DNA of 9,835 bases from an uncultured Catenibacterium sp. Lineage in GTDB: Bacteria > Bacillota_I > Bacilli_A > Erysipelotrichales > Coprobacillaceae. Below the pieces are notes generated by a model. The model was not told the DNA's origin. It worked only from the letters and a program-made list of their open reading frames with translations, and made no database searches. This document shows, piece by piece, positions 7,654-9,835 of this stretch (position 1 is the first letter of the stretch; each line of letters opens with the position of its first letter). A program made the translations under genes and the position numbers. The stretch is taken from contig UQGS01000064.1 in NCBI GenBank assembly GCA_900540685.1, positions 1-9,835 on the forward strand, read 5' to 3'.

Positions 7654-8613
7654 TTAAGACAATTCAATATACCTATTTTCTACAATATAATCAGATTTGC
7701 GCAGTCCCATGCTTACCACCAGTTTTATGGCCATTTTCTCCAGGCAGAACTTCAATGGCATCCAGCGCTTTTCTTTTTCATCACGCCAAGGACTCATCGC
7801 TTTATACTTATCAAATTCTTTTTTCCATGGATGCTGGCAGTTCTTATACCATGGTTTAGGAATACCCGTAAAATGGATGATGGCCGGATGAGCCTGAGCT
7901 TCCAATATCTGTTCATCAAATTCCCAGGAAATAAGAGAATAACGTAAATCAAACCAATACTCATTCAGTACATTATATCTGATAGGTAATATCAACTTAG
8001 AATCCTTGAACAGATAGTTCAGTACATCCTGATCATGACATCTCAACCTTTCCGTATTAGATTTCACATAATCAAAGAATTTGAGAAGCACCTGCTTTTC
8101 ACGCCAATATTTCAGATTGACAACTAACATACCTGCATTAAAATACCCCAAAGTTTGGGGATAACGCAAGCGATTATAGTGTTCTATCTTATTATTATAA
8201 CTATCTGGAACAGCAGCAATTGCATAGTTTTCAACAGAAGTATTCCACAATTTAACAAGTTTATCCACAACCAGAATATCGCCATCCAGATAGATAACCT
8301 TATCAATATCAGCAGGCAGAATTTCCGTAAGATATAAACGATAATAAGTAGCAAACGAAGTTCCTACATGATCTACTTGAAAATCCAGACCAATTGGAAA
8401 ATGTTTGAAGATATCATCATTAATTAGATAGAAATGAATATTTTGCTGATAACGGGCAGCTATGGTTCTGATAGAATCCAATAATGCAGCAGAATCCTGA
8501 TCATGCAAGAGATGTACATTGACAACTTCTCCTCTGTTGCTCTCAAACAAAGAGGTCAACATGATACCGGTCGGCATGATATATTTACTATCAGTAGAAC
8601 AAACTATTTCCAT
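7654..8613 (-). CDS. Glycosyltransferase family 8 (LPS glucosyl/galactosyltransferase-like)
   Basis: A 319-residue retaining GT-A enzyme of the LPS-core type, using a UDP-sugar. From the N terminus: MEIVCSTDSKYIMPTGIMLTSL, the family's first strand and helix; the metal-binding D-x-D in YLDGDILV (D110, D112); GYFNAGMLVVNLKYWRE (156-171), the signature of bacterial GT8; HDQDVLN (193-199); and HFTGIPKPW (247-255), the H-x-x-G-x-x-K-P-W donor phosphate motif. A basic amphipathic C terminus may bind membrane, as in other LPS GT8 enzymes. I chose the ATG at 8611-8613 because the protein then begins at the conserved first strand. An ATG at 8674-8676 would add 21 basic, unconserved-looking residues and run across the opposing promoter box. 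It is the first gene of the minus-strand pair and divergent from the GT2 gene at 8692. Confidence 0.88.
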   Translation of the reverse strand: MEIVCSTDSKYIMPTGIMLTSLFESNRGEVVNVHLLHDQDSAALLDSIRTIAARYQQNIHFYLINDDIFKHFPIGLDFQVDHVGTSFATYYRLYLTEILPADIDKVIYLDGDILVVDKLVKLWNTSVENYAIAAVPDSYNNKIEHYNRLRYPQTLGYFNAGMLVVNLKYWREKQVLLKFFDYVKSNTERLRCHDQDVLNYLFKDSKLILPIRYNVLNEYWFDLRYSLISWEFDEQILEAQAHPAIIHFTGIPKPWYKNCQHPWKKEFDKYKAMSPWRDEKEKRWMPLKFCLEKMAIKLVVSMGLRKSDYIVENRYIELS

Positions 8614-8642
8614 TTTTATGTTTTTTGTACTACTATTAATAC

Positions 8643-8650
8643 GTAAATTA
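8643..8650 (-). promoter_or_regulatory. Possible -7 box for the minus-strand GT8/GT-B pair
   Basis: On the minus strand TAATTTAC matches TAnnTTTG at four of the six defined positions, about 30 bp upstream of the chosen GT8 start. The position is right for a promoter in this 78-bp divergent region but the match is partial, so this is a weak call. Confidence 0.25.
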
Positions 8651-8661
8651 AATCTTTTTAT

Positions 8662-8669
8662 TATCTTTG
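8662..8669 (+). promoter_or_regulatory. Bacteroidota-type -7 promoter box ahead of the second GT2 gene
   Basis: TATCTTTG matches the -7 consensus TAnnTTTG exactly and is followed by CAGT, as at the box at 25-32. Transcription would begin near 8676-8680, giving a short leader before the ATG at 8692. No clear TTTG -33 element is seen at the usual distance; the nearest TTTTTTG (8621-8627) is too far. The divergent arrangement means this promoter and that of the GT8 gene share 78 bp. Confidence 0.55.
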
Positions 8670-8691
8670 CAGTCATAAAAAAGAATAACTT

Positions 8692-9663
8692 ATGCAGAAA
8701 GAATTAATATCAGAGATATCTTCACCATTGGTGAGTTTCATCATTACTACAAGCAACCATCAGAAGGAACATCTTGTAGAATGCATCAATAGTATCCTTC
8801 AGCTTTCGCTCAATGCCAAAGAGAGGGAAATAATTCTCGTTGATGATGATAGCGAAGAATTGGTAGCCAGCCAGATAAAAGAGTTGCTGGATAACCTGCT
8901 CTATTTAAGAATACCCGGCTTAGGCAGCAGTATGGCACGCAACTATGGCATGTACTTAGCCAAAGGGAAATACATCCAGTTTATAGAAGGAGATGATTAT
9001 CTTCTTCAGCCAACCTACGAACATTGCCTTGACATCGTGAGATTCCACGAACCAGATATCGTTACATTCTGTTTCAGCAAGGATGATACAGGAGAACCAT
9101 CTTACGAACTCCCTACCCCAATCAGCGGCACAGAATATCTCAACAACAATACCCTTTTAGGCTCAGCCTGTTCCTATATATTCCGCCGCGCCATTGTGGG
9201 TAGCCTGCTGTTCTCACCAAACATCAGTTTTGGCGAGGACGAGGAATTCACACCACAACTCTTCTTACGGGCAGAACGAATATTCAAGACTCAGACCTCA
9301 CCTTATTATAATAGAGTGGATAAATACGCGCCTGGCGAATTAGAAAATAAGGATAAGATAGATATCCACATGGACAATAAACTGGAGGTAATTCTACATC
9401 TTCAGAAGTTGCTCGATACGGTTCCTGTAGCAGAGCGCCAGGCACTCAACCGCCGTATTGCCCAGCTCTCGATGGATTATCTGGTTAACAATATCCGCTT
9501 GAAACATTCGTTGATATCCTTGAATCATGCCATCAGAAAATTAAGGAAACATGGGTTATATCCTCTTCCGAACAAAGAATATACCAAGAAATATATGATG
9601 TTCAGAAAGATGATAGGTACATACGTAGGACGAATTGCACTTCTCTTTCTTATCAAGAAATAA
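8692..9663 (+). CDS. Glycosyltransferase family 2
   Basis: A 323-residue inverting GT-A enzyme. Landmarks are SPLVSFIITTSNHQKEHLVE (11-30), the GT2 first strand and helix; IILVDDDSEE (47-56) for nucleotide binding; GLGSSMARNYGM (76-87); and the metal loop FIEGDDYL (97-104), where EGDD stands for the more usual D-x-D. GEDEEF (181-186) matches the catalytic-base region (G-E-D-x-x-F) of capsule and LPS GT2 enzymes. A basic C-terminal segment (about 280-323), ending GRIALLFLIKK, may anchor it to the inner membrane. It is transcribed alone from a promoter box at 8662-8669, diverging from the GT8 gene. It appears intact. By eye its codons are richer in G+C than those of the left operon, which may point to a separate origin. 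Sugar specificity is unknown. Confidence 0.87.
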   Translation: MQKELISEISSPLVSFIITTSNHQKEHLVECINSILQLSLNAKEREIILVDDDSEELVASQIKELLDNLLYLRIPGLGSSMARNYGMYLAKGKYIQFIEGDDYLLQPTYEHCLDIVRFHEPDIVTFCFSKDDTGEPSYELPTPISGTEYLNNNTLLGSACSYIFRRAIVGSLLFSPNISFGEDEEFTPQLFLRAERIFKTQTSPYYNRVDKYAPGELENKDKIDIHMDNKLEVILHLQKLLDTVPVAERQALNRRIAQLSMDYLVNNIRLKHSLISLNHAIRKLRKHGLYPLPNKEYTKKYMMFRKMIGTYVGRIALLFLIKK

Positions 9664-9744
9664 ATGAATGAAGGCATAAAGATTTCTCCTATCCGGATTA
9701 GTATGCAGAGAGAAGAGAGATTAGAGAAAATCATAATCGGGTAG
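9664..9744 (+). other. 26-codon ORF abutting the GT2 stop, running into the group II intron (possible interrupted gene start)
   Basis: An ATG follows the GT2 TAA with no spacing (TAA 9661-9663, ATG 9664-9666) and opens a frame of 26 codons, beginning MNEGIKISPIRIS and ending at TAG (9742-9744). The last codons lie inside the predicted intron 3' end at 9736. It could be the start of a following gene cut by the intron, a tiny protein, or chance. I recognise no family in it. Confidence 0.2.
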
Positions 9745-9747
9745 GAG
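9686..9747. repeat. Imperfect inverted repeat spanning the intron boundary
   Basis: CTCCTATCCGGATT (9686-9699) pairs with AATCGGGTAGGAG (9735-9747) over 13 positions with one bulged G and one G-T pair, around a 35-bp loop. The right arm is the 3' strand of intron domain VI. The left arm is in the flanking exon and itself resembles the intron 3' terminus on the opposite strand. Confidence 0.45.
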
Positions 9748-9803
9748 GTAAATGCTAATCATACAAGGCATTTGCCTCCGATTTTCACATTTACCGACCT
9801 CCC
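9739..9803 (-). ncRNA. Group II intron domain VI
   Basis: On the minus strand GGGAGG (9803-9798) pairs with CCT-A-CCC (9745-9739), leaving A (9742) bulged as branch point. Above it GGTAAATG (9795-9788) pairs perfectly with CATTTACC (9754-9747). The distal part includes a small hairpin AGGC-AAAT-GCCT (9777-9766). This is the expected form of a lariat-forming domain VI. Confidence 0.75.
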
Positions 9804-9807
9804 ACAC

Positions 9808-9835
9808 CACCGTACGTGCGGTTCCGCATACGGCG
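9808..9835 (-). ncRNA. Group II intron domain V (catalytic core), nearly complete
   Basis: On the minus strand CGCCGTATGCGG is followed by a GAAC-type loop and CCGCACGTACGGTG. CGC (9835-9833) pairs with GTG (9810-9808) through a G-U pair, forming the catalytic triad stem in its CGC form; CCGTA pairs with TACGG, and TGCG with CGCA, separated by a CG two-base bulge. At least the first base of the domain lies outside the window. Confidence 0.8.

Larger units (their letters stand above)
9736..9835 (-). mobile_element. Group II intron, 3' end only (domains V and VI), truncated by the window edge
   Basis: Read on the minus strand from the window edge, the sequence gives a domain V hairpin followed by a domain VI stem and a terminal CCTACCCGAT. 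The A at 9742 is bulged in the domain VI basal stem, six bases before the predicted last intron base at 9736, where the branch-point A normally lies. The CCGTA...CGTACGG pairing with a CG bulge is the hallmark of group II domain V. The remaining domains I-IV and any intron-encoded reverse transcriptase would lie beyond 9835. The intron sits antisense to the GT2 gene, 72 bp past its stop codon, so it is not spliced from that transcript. The exact 3' junction could be off by one or two bases. Confidence 0.85.

Noticed and set aside
8621..8627. TTTTTTG as a -33 element for the GT2 promoter box at 8662
   Set aside because: It lies about 34 bp upstream of the -7 box, well beyond the usual 19-23 bp spacing.
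8614..8676. Upstream start for the GT8 gene at 8676, adding 21 residues
   Set aside because: The added residues are basic and unlike the conserved GT8 N terminus, which begins directly at the ATG at 8613; the longer form would also extend across the plus-strand promoter box.

Overview
The window looks like a piece of a Bacteroidota genome, most likely Bacteroidales of the Prevotella/Porphyromonas kind. Three things point there. The first gene encodes a PorZ-like component of the type IX secretion system (T9SS). Two good matches to the Bacteroidota -7 promoter box (TAnnTTTG) sit just ahead of genes. The DNA is AT-rich with A-rich, non-Shine-Dalgarno translation starts. I cannot name a species from the sequence alone.

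Left region (69-6483, plus strand): a tight five-gene run behind a TATATTTG promoter box. In order it encodes a PorZ-type beta-propeller protein with a T9SS-style C-terminal domain, an inner-membrane phosphoethanolamine transferase of the EptA/CptA family, a GT2 glycosyltransferase, a GT4 glycosyltransferase, and a multi-pass acyltransferase of family 3. Gaps are 7 and 20 bp, then the genes overlap by 4 and 46 bp, so this is very probably one transcript. In Porphyromonas gingivalis PorZ binds anionic LPS and hands it to the sortase PorU. Finding porZ at the head of an envelope-glycan operon suggests that the downstream enzymes build or decorate the glycan PorZ handles; that link is inference.

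Middle region (6480-8613, minus strand): two co-directional glycosyltransferase genes, a GT8 enzyme followed by a GT-B (GT4-like) enzyme. They converge on the left operon with their 3' ends overlapping by 4 bp. A near-perfect 14-bp tandem repeat sits directly upstream of the GT-B start codon.

Right region (8614-9835): a 78-bp divergent promoter region separates the GT8 gene from a second GT2 gene (8692-9663, plus). After its stop codon comes a 26-codon ORF, and then the window runs into the 3' end of a group II intron on the minus strand. Domains V and VI of the intron ribozyme are recognisable; the rest, including any reverse transcriptase, lies beyond the window.

Taken together this is a cell-envelope polysaccharide or LPS locus with four glycosyltransferases, one acyltransferase and one phosphoethanolamine transferase, linked to a secretion-system component and flanked by a retroelement. 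There is no gene-free stretch longer than 300 bp. I saw no tRNA, rRNA, CRISPR array or insertion sequence, and no convincing intrinsic terminator.
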